Source of the DNA: Streptomyces thermodiastaticus
GTDB lineage: Bacteria; Actinomycetota; Actinomycetes; Streptomycetales; Streptomycetaceae
Direction of reading: 5' to 3'
Assembly: GCF_014656135.1 (NCBI RefSeq)
Contig: NZ_BNBV01000020.1
Coordinates: forward strand, 62,001 to 126,000
Length of the DNA stretch: 64,000 nucleotides
The translations under genes and the position numbers were made by a program. Under the pieces are notes generated by a model. That model ran no database searches. It was not told where the DNA came from and was given only the letters and a program-made list of their open reading frames with translations. Shown here in pieces: positions 16,734 through 25,857 of the stretch (position 1 is the first letter of the stretch; each line of letters begins with the position of its first letter).

Positions 16734-18547
16734 TTCTTCTGCTCCCCTTCGGCGGGTACGGGGGTGGCGGCGTCCGGCCTCCGGTCGGGGGCGGCGTCGG
16801 AGTCGGCGTCGGAGTCGGCGTCGTTGCGGGTGGGTGCCGTGTCGTGGACCAGGGCGGCAAGGTCGCCGATCTCCTCGGGCAGCTTGGCGGACTCGCTGCG
16901 GCCCAGGCCGGCGACCTCGACGACCGTCACGCCGTCGGCACCGGGCACGGCCCGCACCCAGACACGGCGCCGCTGGATGAACAGCGAGCCGGCCAGTCCG
17001 GCAAGGGCGGCGACGGCGCCGGTCAGCGCCCAGCCCTGGCCGGGCTGCTGGACGATCTGGAAGCCGGCCCACTCCTTGATGTCCTTCTCGAAGGTGATGG
17101 AGCCGGCGCCGCCCGGCAGCCGCATGGTCTCGCCGGGCAGCAGGCGGGCCTTGAGGATGTTGCCCTGGTCGTCCTTGAACGGCTTCAGGTTCGGGTTCTT
17201 GGTGTCCAGCTGGTAGACGTTCTGCGGCACGCCCGCGTCCACGCCCAGGTCGCCGTGGTAGGCGCCCAGCGCCAGCACCGGGAAGTCCAGGCCGGGGAAC
17301 TGCGAGAACATCGAGTCCTGGCCGGCGCCCCCGAAGGTGGGCACGAAGAACGCGGCGAAGCCCAGCTGCTCCTTCTTGCCCTGCGGGTTGGTGTAGCCGT
17401 CCATGACCTTGATCGCGCCCTGCGAGGTCGCGTTGGCGTCGAGCGGCAGCAGCGGCACGGCCTGGTGGTAGATCACCTTGCCCTTGCCGTCGCGGACGGT
17501 GACGGTCGGGGCGTACCCGTGGCTGACGAGGTAGACCTTGGCGCCGTCGACCTCCAGCGGGTGGTTGACCTTGATGGTCTTGTGCTGGGGCTTTCCGTCG
17601 GCGCCCTTGCTGTACTCGACGTCGGCCTCGAAGGTGCGCGCGGTGCCCTTGTTGGGGCCGCTGCGCTCGTAGGTGCCGGTGAACTTCTTCAGGGTGAAGC
17701 TGAACGGCACCAGGCTGTCGTCGTCGAACAGGTTGCCCGACTTGAAGTCGTCGTACTGAGTGAGCGTATTGGCGAAGCCGTCGCCCTCGACGATCAGCTT
17801 GTCGCCCTCGGTCTTGAACAGCTGGCCGCAGGCGAAGGCGACCAGCATCACGATCAGCGAGACGTGGAACAGCAGGTTGCCGGCCTCGCGCAGATAGCCC
17901 TTCTCGGCGGCGACGGCGTCACCGGCGGTGTGGGCGCGGAACCGCCGCCGCTTGAGGATCCTCAGCGCGGCCTCGCGCACCTGCTCGGGTGCGGCGTCGG
18001 TGCGCCAGGTGGCATACGCGGGCAGCCGGTTCAGCCGCCGCGGGGCGCCGGGCGGGCGGCCGCGCAGCTGTCCGGCGAACTGCCAGGTGCGCGGGACGAT
18101 GCAGCCGATGAGCGAGACGAACAGCAGGATGTAGATCGCGGAGAACCACACCGAGCTGTAGACGTGGAACAGGCCGAGCTTGTCGTAGAGGGGCCCGAGG
18201 GTCTTGTGGGCCTGCTTGAACTCCTCGACCTTCAGCGCGTCGCTGCCGTTCTGCGGGATCAGCGAGCCCGGGATGGCGCCGAGGGAGAGCAGGAACAGCA
18301 GCAGCAGCGCGACCCGCATGGAGGTCAGCTGCCGCCAGAACCAGCGCACCCAGCCGGTGATCTCGCGCGCCGTCCAGGCGAGCCAGCCGGCGAGGCCGGG
18401 GGCACGGTTGCCGCCGAAGGAGCCGGGAACGGCCGTCTCGGTGGGGGCGGTGGACAGCTGCGCGCCGGCCGCGCCCAGGTCGTCCGCGCCGGCGGGCGCG
18501 GCGGCCGGGTTCTGCTCGGCGCCGGTGTCCGGTGTCGTCTTGCTCAT
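16730..18547 (-). CDS. resB: Cytochrome c biogenesis protein ResB
   Basis: A 605-residue membrane protein, partner of CcsB in the System II cytochrome c synthase. It has an N-terminal cytosolic Pro/Ala-rich stretch (1-60), three membrane helices around 75-95, 130-155 and 235-255, a large extracytoplasmic domain (about 260-530) and a last helix near 535-555 before a charged tail. RVALLLLFLLSLGAIPGSL is the typical first helix. It starts 3 nt after the CcdA stop and overlaps ccsB by 4 nt, showing a tight operon. Confidence 0.94.
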   Translation of the reverse strand: MSKTTPDTGAEQNPAAAPAGADDLGAAGAQLSTAPTETAVPGSFGGNRAPGLAGWLAWTAREITGWVRWFWRQLTSMRVALLLLFLLSLGAIPGSLIPQNGSDALKVEEFKQAHKTLGPLYDKLGLFHVYSSVWFSAIYILLFVSLIGCIVPRTWQFAGQLRGRPPGAPRRLNRLPAYATWRTDAAPEQVREAALRILKRRRFRAHTAGDAVAAEKGYLREAGNLLFHVSLIVMLVAFACGQLFKTEGDKLIVEGDGFANTLTQYDDFKSGNLFDDDSLVPFSFTLKKFTGTYERSGPNKGTARTFEADVEYSKGADGKPQHKTIKVNHPLEVDGAKVYLVSHGYAPTVTVRDGKGKVIYHQAVPLLPLDANATSQGAIKVMDGYTNPQGKKEQLGFAAFFVPTFGGAGQDSMFSQFPGLDFPVLALGAYHGDLGVDAGVPQNVYQLDTKNPNLKPFKDDQGNILKARLLPGETMRLPGGAGSITFEKDIKEWAGFQIVQQPGQGWALTGAVAALAGLAGSLFIQRRRVWVRAVPGADGVTVVEVAGLGRSESAKLPEEIGDLAALVHDTAPTRNDADSDADSDAAPDRRPDAATPVPAEGEQKK

Positions 18548-18550
18548 GGA

Positions 18551-19312
18551 TCAGATCCCCACAGTGAAGCCGGTGGACCAGGTCTGCATCTGTTGCACCA
18601 GCCGGTCCCAGACACCGGTCAGCAGCAGCAGGCCGGTGACGATCATCATCGTGCCGCCGAGGCGCATCACCCAGACATAGTGGCGCTTGACCCAGCCGAA
18701 GGCGCCGAGCGCCTTGCGGAAGGCGACCGCGGTGAGCACGAACGGTATGCCGAGGCCGGCGCAGTAGGCGACGGTCAGCAGGGCGCCGCGTCCGGCGCTG
18801 GCCTGGTTGGAGGACAGGGCCACGACGGAGGCGAGGGTGGGGCCGATGCACGGGGTCCAGCCGACCCCGAACAGGGCACCGAGCACGGGGGCGCCGACCA
18901 GCCCGGCGGCGGGGCGCCGGTGCAGGCGGAACTCCCGCTGGCTGATCCAGGGCAGCGCCCCCATGAAGAACAGCCCCATGAGGATCATGATCACGCCGAG
19001 CACCTTGGACAGGACGCCCTTGTAGTCCTGCAGGGTCTGGCCGAAGAATCCGAACAGCGCGCCGCCGGAGACGAACACCACGGTGAAGCCGAGCACGAAC
19101 AGCGCGGCACCGGTGGCCATCCGCCCGCGCCGGGCCTCGGCCAGATCGGTGCCGGTGACGCCCGTCACATAGGACAGATAGCCGGGCACGAGCGGCAGCA
19201 CGCACGGCGAGAAGAAGGACACGAGCCCGCCGAGCAGCGCGATGGGCAGCGCGAGCAGGAGGGCTCCGCTGAACACCGTCTGGTTGGGGTCAGTGGCTGC
19301 GGCCAGTAGCAC
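18551..19312 (-). CDS. ccdA: CcdA-type cytochrome c biogenesis/thiol transport protein
   Basis: A 253-residue membrane protein with six predicted helices, of the DsbD/CcdA transmembrane family. The conserved cysteines lie in FFSPCVLPLVPGYLS (first helix) and GWTPCIGPT (fourth helix). It moves reducing power from cytosolic thioredoxin to the outside to keep apocytochrome cysteines reduced. The GTG start at 19312 lies 6 nt after the TlpA stop; resB follows after 3 nt. Confidence 0.94.
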   Translation of the reverse strand: MLLAAATDPNQTVFSGALLLALPIALLGGLVSFFSPCVLPLVPGYLSYVTGVTGTDLAEARRGRMATGAALFVLGFTVVFVSGGALFGFFGQTLQDYKGVLSKVLGVIMILMGLFFMGALPWISQREFRLHRRPAAGLVGAPVLGALFGVGWTPCIGPTLASVVALSSNQASAGRGALLTVAYCAGLGIPFVLTAVAFRKALGAFGWVKRHYVWVMRLGGTMMIVTGLLLLTGVWDRLVQQMQTWSTGFTVGI

Positions 19313-19318
19313 GACGGC

Positions 19319-19969
19319 TCACTTCTCCGCGACGACCGGGTCGAGCATCTTCCGCAGCTTGTCCTCGCTGAGCGCCTGCAGCGCGCGGGCCGCGATCCTG
19401 CCGTCCCGGTCGATGACGAGCGTGCTCGGGATGAGCTGCGGGTTGAGCGTGCCCTTCTTGAAGCGGAGCATCAGCTTGCCCGTCGGGTCGTACAGGCTCG
19501 GGTACGGCACGTCGAAGTTCTTCTCGAACTCCCGGGCCGGCTGGGTACTGGTGTCGCGGGTGTTGATGCCGACGAACTGCACCCCCTTGGACGCGGTCTC
19601 GCGGGCGACCTTGGCCAGGTTCGGCGCCTCGGCCCGGCAGGGCGAGCACCACGAGCCCCACACGTTGAGCACGACGACCTTGCCCTTGTACGAGGCGAGG
19701 TCGAGGTGCTTGCCGTCGATGGTGGTGCCGGACAGGTCGGGTGCGGGCTTGCGCTCGCTCTTCTTCACCGTGGCGATGCCGTCGGAGCCGGTGATGAAGT
19801 TGGTGTTGCCTCCGCCGCCGGAGGTGCCTCCGGAGCCGCACGCGGTCAGGACGAGTGCCGCGACGGCCGAGCCGGCGGCGAGCAGGGCGGCGCGGCTGCG
19901 GGCGGTGCGCGGACGGAGCGAACGGTTTGCCCGGTTCGAGCGCTGGGGGGCGCGGCATGCGGCACTCAT
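19319..19969 (-). CDS. TlpA/ResA-like thiol-disulfide oxidoreductase, lipoprotein
   Basis: A 216-residue secreted lipoprotein with a lipobox LTAC (lipidated C44) and a thioredoxin fold from about residue 75. The active-site pair is WCSPC (C108, C111), and the family cis-Pro region is SLYDPTGKLMLRF/LIPSTLVIDRDG. It likely reduces the CxxCH of apocytochrome c, fed with electrons by CcdA encoded next to it. It heads the operon TlpA-CcdA-ResB-CcsB. A Gly/Ser/Asn-rich linker follows the lipid cysteine. Confidence 0.93.
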   Translation of the reverse strand: MSAACRAPQRSNRANRSLRPRTARSRAALLAAGSAVAALVLTACGSGGTSGGGGNTNFITGSDGIATVKKSERKPAPDLSGTTIDGKHLDLASYKGKVVVLNVWGSWCSPCRAEAPNLAKVARETASKGVQFVGINTRDTSTQPAREFEKNFDVPYPSLYDPTGKLMLRFKKGTLNPQLIPSTLVIDRDGRIAARALQALSEDKLRKMLDPVVAEK

Positions 19970-20035
19970 GTGAAAAGTTTCGCATGCCCCATCCGGGGAT
20001 CTCGGGCACCCCCCTGCCGGGCGGAAAACCGCATT

Positions 20036-21325
20036 TCAGGCGGCGTGCTGCGTCTCGTCTGCCCCAGCGGTACCGGTGGCCGGCGTCTCCTTCAGGAACT
20101 CCTTCCAGCCGCCGGCCGGCTTCTGCCCGACCTCCAAGGTGCGCAGCTTGGCGAGCACCTCGGGCTTCTGCACGTCCAGCCAGTCGACGAGCTGCCGGAA
20201 GGAGACCAGGCGCACGTCCGCGCCCTGCTCCTTCTTGCGCGCGATGTAGCGGACGGCCTCCTCCACGGCGTCCATGTAGATGCCGCCGTTCCACTGCTCG
20301 AAGTGGTTGCCGACGAAGAACGGCGCCCGGTTGGTCTGGTACGCGCGCTCGAAGCCCGCGATGTAGGCCTGGGCGGACTGGCGGCGCCAGCCGGGGTAGT
20401 TGTAGCTGGGGGCCTTGGTCGAGTTCACCGACTGGTTGGCCAGCATGTTGTAGTCCATCGAGAGGACCTCGAACGAGCGGCCGGGAAAAGGTATCTGCTG
20501 CAGGGGGAGGTCCCATATCCCCATTCGCTTGACCGGCCACACCTGGCGGCCGCCGGGCGAGGAGGCGTCGTAGCGCCAGCCCAGCTCGCGGGCGGTGGGC
20601 AGCAGCTGGTCCTGGCCGAGCAGGCAGGGGGTGCGGCCGCCGACCAGTTCCTTGTCGTAGTCGAACGGCAGGGAGGGCAGGTCGTGCCAGCCGGTGTTGG
20701 TCCGCCACTGCTTCACGAACGACTTCGCCTGGTCGATCTCGCTGCGCCACTGCGCCGGCGTCCAGTTCGCCACCGAGCCCGAGCCGGAGCAGAAGTGGCC
20801 GTTGAAGTGGGTGCCGATCTCGTGGCCCTCCAGCCAGGCGCGGCGGACGTTGGCCAGCGTGGACTTGATGTGCTCGTCGGTCAGGTAGCCGATGTCGGAG
20901 GCACCGCGCGGGTTGTTCGGCGGGTCGTACAGGCGCTTCTTCGACTCCGGCAGCAGGTAGAGCCCGGAGAGGAAGAAGGTCATGCTCGCGCCGTGCTCCT
21001 TGGCGAGGTCCAGGAAGCGCGGGAAGAGGCCGTTGCCGACCTCGCCGGCCCCGTCCCAGGAGAAGACGACGAACTGGGGCGGGGTCTGGCCCGGCTCCAG
21101 CGGCACGGGCGCGGTGGGCTGGTGCGGCTGCTCTCCGGTGAACTGTGTCGAGCCGTCGCCGATCGGCCTGGCCGGCCGCACCGTGCGCTTGCCGGTCGCA
21201 CCGGCGCCGGAAGTGCCGGTCCGGCCGGATGTGCCGGTGGCGTGCAGGCTGCCGCAGCCCGCGAGCCCGGCAGCGGCGGCTGTCGCGCCGAGCCCGAGCA
21301 GTGCCCTCCGGGTGAAGGTGCGCAT
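20036..21325 (-). CDS. Polysaccharide deacetylase-like lipoprotein
   Basis: A 429-residue secreted protein starting MRTFTRRALLGLGATAAAAG with twin arginines and a lipobox LAGC, so probably a Tat-type lipoprotein. A Gly/Thr-rich linker precedes a NodB-like barrel from about residue 75. Motif 1 is FSWDGAGE rather than the usual FDDG, while the metal His pair is kept in EIGTHFNGHF. Because one of the two motif-1 aspartates is absent, catalytic activity is uncertain; a binding role is possible. The start was placed at the signal peptide; the longer frame adds 14 poor residues. Confidence 0.82.
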   Translation of the reverse strand: MRTFTRRALLGLGATAAAAGLAGCGSLHATGTSGRTGTSGAGATGKRTVRPARPIGDGSTQFTGEQPHQPTAPVPLEPGQTPPQFVVFSWDGAGEVGNGLFPRFLDLAKEHGASMTFFLSGLYLLPESKKRLYDPPNNPRGASDIGYLTDEHIKSTLANVRRAWLEGHEIGTHFNGHFCSGSGSVANWTPAQWRSEIDQAKSFVKQWRTNTGWHDLPSLPFDYDKELVGGRTPCLLGQDQLLPTARELGWRYDASSPGGRQVWPVKRMGIWDLPLQQIPFPGRSFEVLSMDYNMLANQSVNSTKAPSYNYPGWRRQSAQAYIAGFERAYQTNRAPFFVGNHFEQWNGGIYMDAVEEAVRYIARKKEQGADVRLVSFRQLVDWLDVQKPEVLAKLRTLEVGQKPAGGWKEFLKETPATGTAGADETQHAA

Positions 21326-21478
21326 GAGATCCCCGATCGTCGCGTCCTCTGCAGTGGTCACCCACACAGAGGACGCGGCGACGGCAGCGGTTGACCCGCC
21401 GATGTACGGAGATCGTAACGATCACGGGTATGCCGTGCGACGGTGACGGTGGGTGCGTCACCCGTCACGGTGCACGGG

Positions 21479-22171
21479 CTACGCCCCGAACGCCTTGCCC
21501 TGTCCCTTCACCGGCTTGGCCCCCGCCAGCAGGTGGGCGGGCACCAGGTCGCGGGCCGGCTCGGTGTAGCCGACCGAGACGATCCGGTCGCCCTGGTACG
21601 TGAACGTGGTCAGCGAGGCCAGCGTGCACTGCCGCTTGCGCGGGTCGTGCCACAGCCGCCGCCGCTCCACGTAGGAGCGCACGATCCAGATGGGCAGCTG
21701 GTGGCTGACCACCACCGCCTCGTGCCCGCGCGCGGCGTCCTTCGCCGCGTTCAGCGCGGCCGTCATCCGCACCACCTGGTCGATGTACGGCTCGCCCCAG
21801 GACGGCTTGAACGGATTGACCAGGTACTTCCAGTTGGCGGGCCGGCGCAGCGCGCCGTCGCCGACGCCGAAGGTCTTGCCCTCGAAGACGTTGGCCGCCT
21901 CGATCAGCCGCCCGTCGGTGGCGACGTCCAGGCCGTGCGCCTTGGCGATCGGGGTCGCCGTCTCCTGCGCCCGCTCCAGGGGCGAGGCCACCACGTAGGT
22001 CACGTCCCGGGAGGCGAGGTGGTCGGCGACCCGCTCGGCCATCCGCCGGCCCAGGTCGGACAGGTGGTAGCCGGGCAGCCGCCCGTACAGGATGCCCTCG
22101 GGGTTCTCCACCTCCCCGTGCCGCATCAGGTGGACGACGGTGATGTCCTGGGTGTCCGCCCGCGTGCTCAT
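21479..22171 (-). CDS. Histidine phosphatase family protein (phosphoglycerate mutase-like)
   Basis: A 230-residue member of the histidine phosphatase superfamily. The catalytic RHG lies at [13 protein letters not shown] (about residue 17), and a second conserved histidine in [12 protein letters not shown]. Such proteins dephosphorylate small molecules or act as mutases; the substrate is unknown. ATG at 22171 overlaps the hemL stop (ATGA), so it is translationally coupled to hemL, a pairing common in Streptomyces. It probably serves as a housekeeping phosphatase; a role in haem synthesis is not shown. Confidence 0.9.
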   Translation of the reverse strand: MSTRADTQDITVVHLMRHGEVENPEGILYGRLPGYHLSDLGRRMAERVADHLASRDVTYVVASPLERAQETATPIAKAHGLDVATDGRLIEAANVFEGKTFGVGDGALRRPANWKYLVNPFKPSWGEPYIDQVVRMTAALNAAKDAARGHEAVVVSHQLPIWIVRSYVERRRLWHDPRKRQCTLASLTTFTYQGDRIVSVGYTEPARDLVPAHLLAGAKPVKGQGKAFGA

Positions 22172-23484
22172 GCCGTCGCCTCCGCGGCCGCCCGCGCCGC
22201 CGCCGGCAGGGCGTCGGCGATCCGCTCCAGGGCCCGCTCGTCGTGTGCGGTGGAGACGAACCAGCACTCGAAGGCGGACGGCGGCAGGTAGACGCCGTGC
22301 GCGAGCATCGCGTGGAAGAAGGCGGTGTAGCGGTGCGTCTGCTGCGCCTTGGCGTCGTCGTAGTCGCGCACCGGGCCGTCGGTGAAGAACACCGAGAACA
22401 TGCTGGAGGCGTTCTGCACGGTGTGCGCCACGCCCTCCTTGGCCAGCGCCTCGGACACCATGGCCCGCAGCTTCTGCGAGACGTCGTCGATGTGCGCGTA
22501 CGCCGCGTCGTCGAGCAGGCGCAGCTGGGCGAGGCCGGCGGCGGTGGCCACCGGGTTCCCGGACAGGGTGCCCGCCTGGTAGACGGGGCCGGCGGGCGCG
22601 AGGTGCGCCATGACGTCGGCGCGCCCGCCGAACGCCGCGGCCGGGAACCCGCCGCCCATCACCTTGCCGAAGGTCATCAGGTCCGGCTCGACGCCGTCCA
22701 CGCCGTACCAGCCGGCCCGGCTGGTACGGAACCCGGTCATGACCTCGTCGGAGATGTACAGCGCGCCGTTCTCCCGGCACAGGTCCCGCAGGCCCTGGTT
22801 GAAGCCGGGCAGCGGCGGCACCACGCCCATGTTGCCGGGCGAGGCCTCGGTGATCACACAGGCGATCTCGTCCGGGTGCGCGGCGAAGGCGGCGCGCACC
22901 GCGTCCAGGTCGTTGTACGGCAGCACGATGGTGTCGCCGGCCTGCGCACCGGTGACCCCGGGCGTGTCCGGCAGGGCGAACGTGGCGACACCCGACCCCG
23001 CGGAGGCCAGCAGCGCGTCGACGTGCCCGTGGTAGCAGCCGGCGAACTTGATCACCTTGCTGCGCCGGGTGAAGCCGCGGGCCAGCCGGATCGCGGACAT
23101 GGTGGCCTCGGTGCCGCTGGAGACCAGCCGCACCTGCTCCAGCGGTGCGACGCGGGCGACCATCTCCTCGGCGAGCGCCACCTCGCCCTCACCGGCGGTG
23201 CCGAAGGACGTGCCGCGGGCGACCGCCTCCTGCACGGCGGCGATCACCTCCGGGTGGCTGTGCCCGAGGATCATCGGCCCCCAGGAGCACACGAGGTCGA
23301 CGTACTCCCGCCCGTCGGCGTCCGTCAGGTACGCGCCCTTGCCGGACACCATGAACCGGGGCGTACCGCCCACGGCGCCGAAGGCACGCACCGGGGAGTT
23401 GACACCACCGGGTGTGACGGCCGCCGCACGGTCGAACAGCGCCTGCGAGGCGGGGGCTTCGTATGGATATGGCAGTTCGCTCAT
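22168..23484 (-). CDS. hemL: Glutamate-1-semialdehyde 2,1-aminomutase
   Basis: A 438-residue class-III PLP aminotransferase-fold enzyme. It converts glutamate-1-semialdehyde to 5-aminolevulinate in the C5 route of haem synthesis. The Schiff-base lysine is K274 in [11 protein letters not shown]. Family segments include [16 protein letters not shown] and the PLP-binding [10 protein letters not shown]. The ATG at 23484 begins [11 protein letters not shown]; longer frames upstream lack family similarity. hemB, the next enzyme, lies at 45.6-46.6 kb. Confidence 0.96.
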   Translation of the reverse strand: MSELPYPYEAPASQALFDRAAAVTPGGVNSPVRAFGAVGGTPRFMVSGKGAYLTDADGREYVDLVCSWGPMILGHSHPEVIAAVQEAVARGTSFGTAGEGEVALAEEMVARVAPLEQVRLVSSGTEATMSAIRLARGFTRRSKVIKFAGCYHGHVDALLASAGSGVATFALPDTPGVTGAQAGDTIVLPYNDLDAVRAAFAAHPDEIACVITEASPGNMGVVPPLPGFNQGLRDLCRENGALYISDEVMTGFRTSRAGWYGVDGVEPDLMTFGKVMGGGFPAAAFGGRADVMAHLAPAGPVYQAGTLSGNPVATAAGLAQLRLLDDAAYAHIDDVSQKLRAMVSEALAKEGVAHTVQNASSMFSVFFTDGPVRDYDDAKAQQTHRYTAFFHAMLAHGVYLPPSAFECWFVSTAHDERALERIADALPAAARAAAEATA

Positions 23485-23841
23485 GACCTGCGACTTCTCC
23501 GATTCCTCGGGATTTCCTCGGGATGTTCCCGGACGACGTGCATCCGCCGGTGGGCAGTGACCCAGTTCAGGGTAGGCCAGCGGGGCCCGGGAGCCGGGAG
23601 CGGAGTGGGTGGGGGATGTGCCGCACCGGGGTGTCCGGCGGATGCCCGGCGGACGTTCTCCGGATGTACGGAAGCACGGCGGAACCAGCCACTTCCCCGC
23701 GCCCATCTGAGAAACTGGACGCCGCGTACGTATGACAGGGCGAAGGGTCGTGTCGAGGGCCGCGCGGGTCCCCGTGGCGAGTTGCTGTGAGGCACGTTTC
23801 GGCGTGCGACCGCGGGGGAGGTCACTGACACGATGATCAGG

Positions 23842-23870
23842 TTGCGCGGCTCCGGGCACGCACCTAGAAC
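23842..23870 (+). promoter_or_regulatory. Probable promoter reading rightward
   Basis: TTGCGC (23842-23847) and TAGAAC (23865-23870) with a 17-nt spacer fit a vegetative promoter. The transcript would begin near 23877, 11 nt before an in-frame ATG at 23888 and about 230 nt before the GTG at 24110. The rest of the gap between hemL and 24110 holds no gene that I can support. Confidence 0.45.
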
Positions 23871-24109
23871 AGCAGTCGGGTGGAGATATGCATCGCGGTG
23901 GCGGACTGGGCGAGGGGACTGACGACCTGGGTCCTCGACGTGCCCGGCGGGGAAGACACCGGCGCGACGCGGGGGGCTCGGCCGAGGCACGTCAGGAACA
24001 GCAGGGCGCACCGAACGAGCCCGAGCGGCTCGACCGGCGGATCGATCACCGGAGCGATCACCGGCTGGACCGGCTCAGGGCAGGAAGCAGACATGGTGGT
24101 CGGGTGGGG

Positions 24110-24541
24110 GTGACGTACAAGTACTTCGGCGCGCCGGACGGCGCGACCGCGGCACGTGTCCCGCTCTCGATGCGCCCCGAGGAACTCGGCGGCGACGAGC
24201 TGGGCATGAACGGCATGTTCACCCGGATCAAGCCGGAGACCATGGCGGCGATGGTGCTCACCGGCATCGAGGGCGTCCCCCTGCACAAGGTGCCCCCGCT
24301 GGAGCTGGTCGTCCTGCACCCCGACTACGCGGTGGTCAAGCTGCCCATGACGGTCGTCGATCCGTTGCGCGGCATCGGCGAGGAGGCGGTCGGCGCGGCC
24401 GCCTTCATCTGGTCCACGGTGCCCGACCGGGGCGGCCCCCGCGACGCGTTCGACGTCTACCGGCTGCTGCGCGAGTGGCGGGACTTCAGCCGGCGGCTGC
24501 ACGAGGCGGGGCATCAGCCGTACTGCCTGGTGTGGCCCTGA
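24110..24541 (+). CDS. Conserved actinobacterial protein of unknown function
   Basis: The 143-residue product VTYKYFGAPDGATAARVPLS... has a compact, mixed alpha/beta sequence with no signal peptide or membrane helix. Distinct segments are RIKPETMAAMVLTGIEGVPL, LHPDYAVVKLPMTVVD and a C-terminal VYRLLREWRDFSRRLHE helix. No catalytic motif is visible. The start is uncertain: the frame is open back to ATG 23888, right after a good promoter, but that extension is Arg-rich with poorer third-position GC. It is divergent from hemL and convergent with the MOSC gene. Confidence 0.7.
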   Translation: MTYKYFGAPDGATAARVPLSMRPEELGGDELGMNGMFTRIKPETMAAMVLTGIEGVPLHKVPPLELVVLHPDYAVVKLPMTVVDPLRGIGEEAVGAAAFIWSTVPDRGGPRDAFDVYRLLREWRDFSRRLHEAGHQPYCLVWP

Positions 24542-24615
24542 GCGGATGCGGCCCGCAGCCCGGGGCGCGCGGACCGGCCCGGCGGTGAGCCGCGGCGCCC
24601 CGGCAGTCCGGGCGG

Positions 24616-25158
24616 TCAGACCCGCTCCAGCGGGCGGTGCGGCCCCTCGGGCAGCTCGGCCCGGATCGTGTCGCCGGGGCGGACCTCACCGCCGCACACG
24701 ACGACGCTCATGATCCCCGCCTTGCGGACGAGCGTGCCGTCCTCCTCGCGGCGCAGCACCTGCTTGAGCAGTCCCGGCTGGAACGCGTCGATCTGCCGGC
24801 AGGGGTTGCGCAGCCCGGTGACCTCCACGACCGCCTCCGCACCGAGGTGCAGCAGCGTGCCCGCCGGCAGGGCGAGCAGGTCGATGCCGCTGGTCGTGAT
24901 GTTCTCCCCCAGGTCCCCCGGGGACACCGCGAAGCCCGCGCGGGCGACCTCGTCGAAGAGTTCCTCGTGGATGAGGTGCACCTGTCGCAGGTTGGGCTGT
25001 GTGGGGTCCTGGGCGACGCGAGAGCGGTGCTTGACCGTCACACCGGCGTGGACGTCCCCAGCCACGCCGAGCCCCGCCAGCAGGGTGATGCTGTCCCGGT
25101 TCGGTTTGGTGAACGCGTAGGTGCCGTTGCTGCTGACCGCTGTGACGACAGCGCCCAT
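24616..25158 (-). CDS. MOSC domain protein
   Basis: A 180-residue protein made essentially of one MOSC (molybdenum cofactor sulfurase C-terminal) domain. The conserved cysteine lies in VEVTGLRNPCRQIDAFQPGL; GDLGENITTSGIDLLALPAG and the early AGLGVAGDVHAGVTVKHRS are also typical. Stand-alone MOSC proteins are thought to handle activated sulfur or molybdenum cofactor, and some are YiiM-like. The start at 25158 gives the usual N-terminus. Confidence 0.92.
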   Translation of the reverse strand: MGAVVTAVSSNGTYAFTKPNRDSITLLAGLGVAGDVHAGVTVKHRSRVAQDPTQPNLRQVHLIHEELFDEVARAGFAVSPGDLGENITTSGIDLLALPAGTLLHLGAEAVVEVTGLRNPCRQIDAFQPGLLKQVLRREEDGTLVRKAGIMSVVVCGGEVRPGDTIRAELPEGPHRPLERV

Positions 25159-25323
25159 GTGGTCCCCCTCATCGGCTCTCGGGCAGGTGTGCCCGCATCG
25201 ATCCTAAGTGCGGCGGAGGACGGCGATCCTGTGCGGCGGGGGACGGCCGGTTTCACCCGTGGATGGGCCACTACGTACTGTAGGGTCCGGCTCGCCGTCC
25301 ATCCGTCCACGGGGGATCGAACC

Positions 25324-25767
25324 ATGCAGGAAGCTCACTGTCCGCCCCCGTCCTCCCCGTCCGACGAGGAGGACGGCATCGGGGTCGGTCCGACCGTCGC
25401 GGTTCTGGTCGTGAGTCTGGTCCTCGCGGCCGTCGGCGTGCACGAGCTGTGCGGGTTCGGCCTGCACACCCTCGATCCGCGGCCGCACCTGTTCACCAGC
25501 GGCTTCACCACCGCGGGCGTGATCGTGGCCACGGTGGCGGCGGGCGCCGCGGTCGGCAACCTCACGTGGCTGCTGACGGCGTCCCGCAGGCGCGCCGCGG
25601 GCACCGCCCGGAACGGCGACGCCGGCACCGGTACCGGCACGGGGAACACCGCCGGTGGCCGGGACGGCACCGGTCGGGACGGCATCGAGCGGGAGGCGGA
25701 ACCCGCCATGTGCGGGGTCCCGTCCGCCGTCGGCGCAGCGACCGCCTCGGCCACCGCCGAGGACTGA
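25324..25767 (+). CDS. Small membrane protein of unknown function
   Basis: A 147-residue protein with a short acidic N-terminus (SDEEDG) and two hydrophobic helices (about residues 22-42 and 60-82). The polar C-terminal tail is rich in Gly, Thr, Arg and Ala. I recognise no family. The ATG is preceded by GGGGGATCGAACC. Its tail is low-complexity, so the folded part is probably only the first 90 residues. Confidence 0.6.
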   Translation: MQEAHCPPPSSPSDEEDGIGVGPTVAVLVVSLVLAAVGVHELCGFGLHTLDPRPHLFTSGFTTAGVIVATVAAGAAVGNLTWLLTASRRRAAGTARNGDAGTGTGTGNTAGGRDGTGRDGIEREAEPAMCGVPSAVGAATASATAED

Positions 25768-25857
25768 GCGTCCGCCCCGTCCGTCTTTCGCTTCTCTCGG
25801 TTCTGCCGGTTGCCGGGTTCTCTCCTCTGCCGGTTGCCGAGTTCTCTCCGGCTCTCC

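Noticed and set aside
16718-19309. An 863-codon plus-strand frame opposite resB and ccdA
   Set aside because: Antisense shadow of the cytochrome c maturation operon; composition is unlike protein.
23864-24091. A 76-codon minus-strand frame (MSASCPEPVQPVIAPV...) with fairly high GC at third positions
   Set aside because: No ribosome site and no recognisable family; it lies opposite a likely promoter and leader. I could not support it as a gene.
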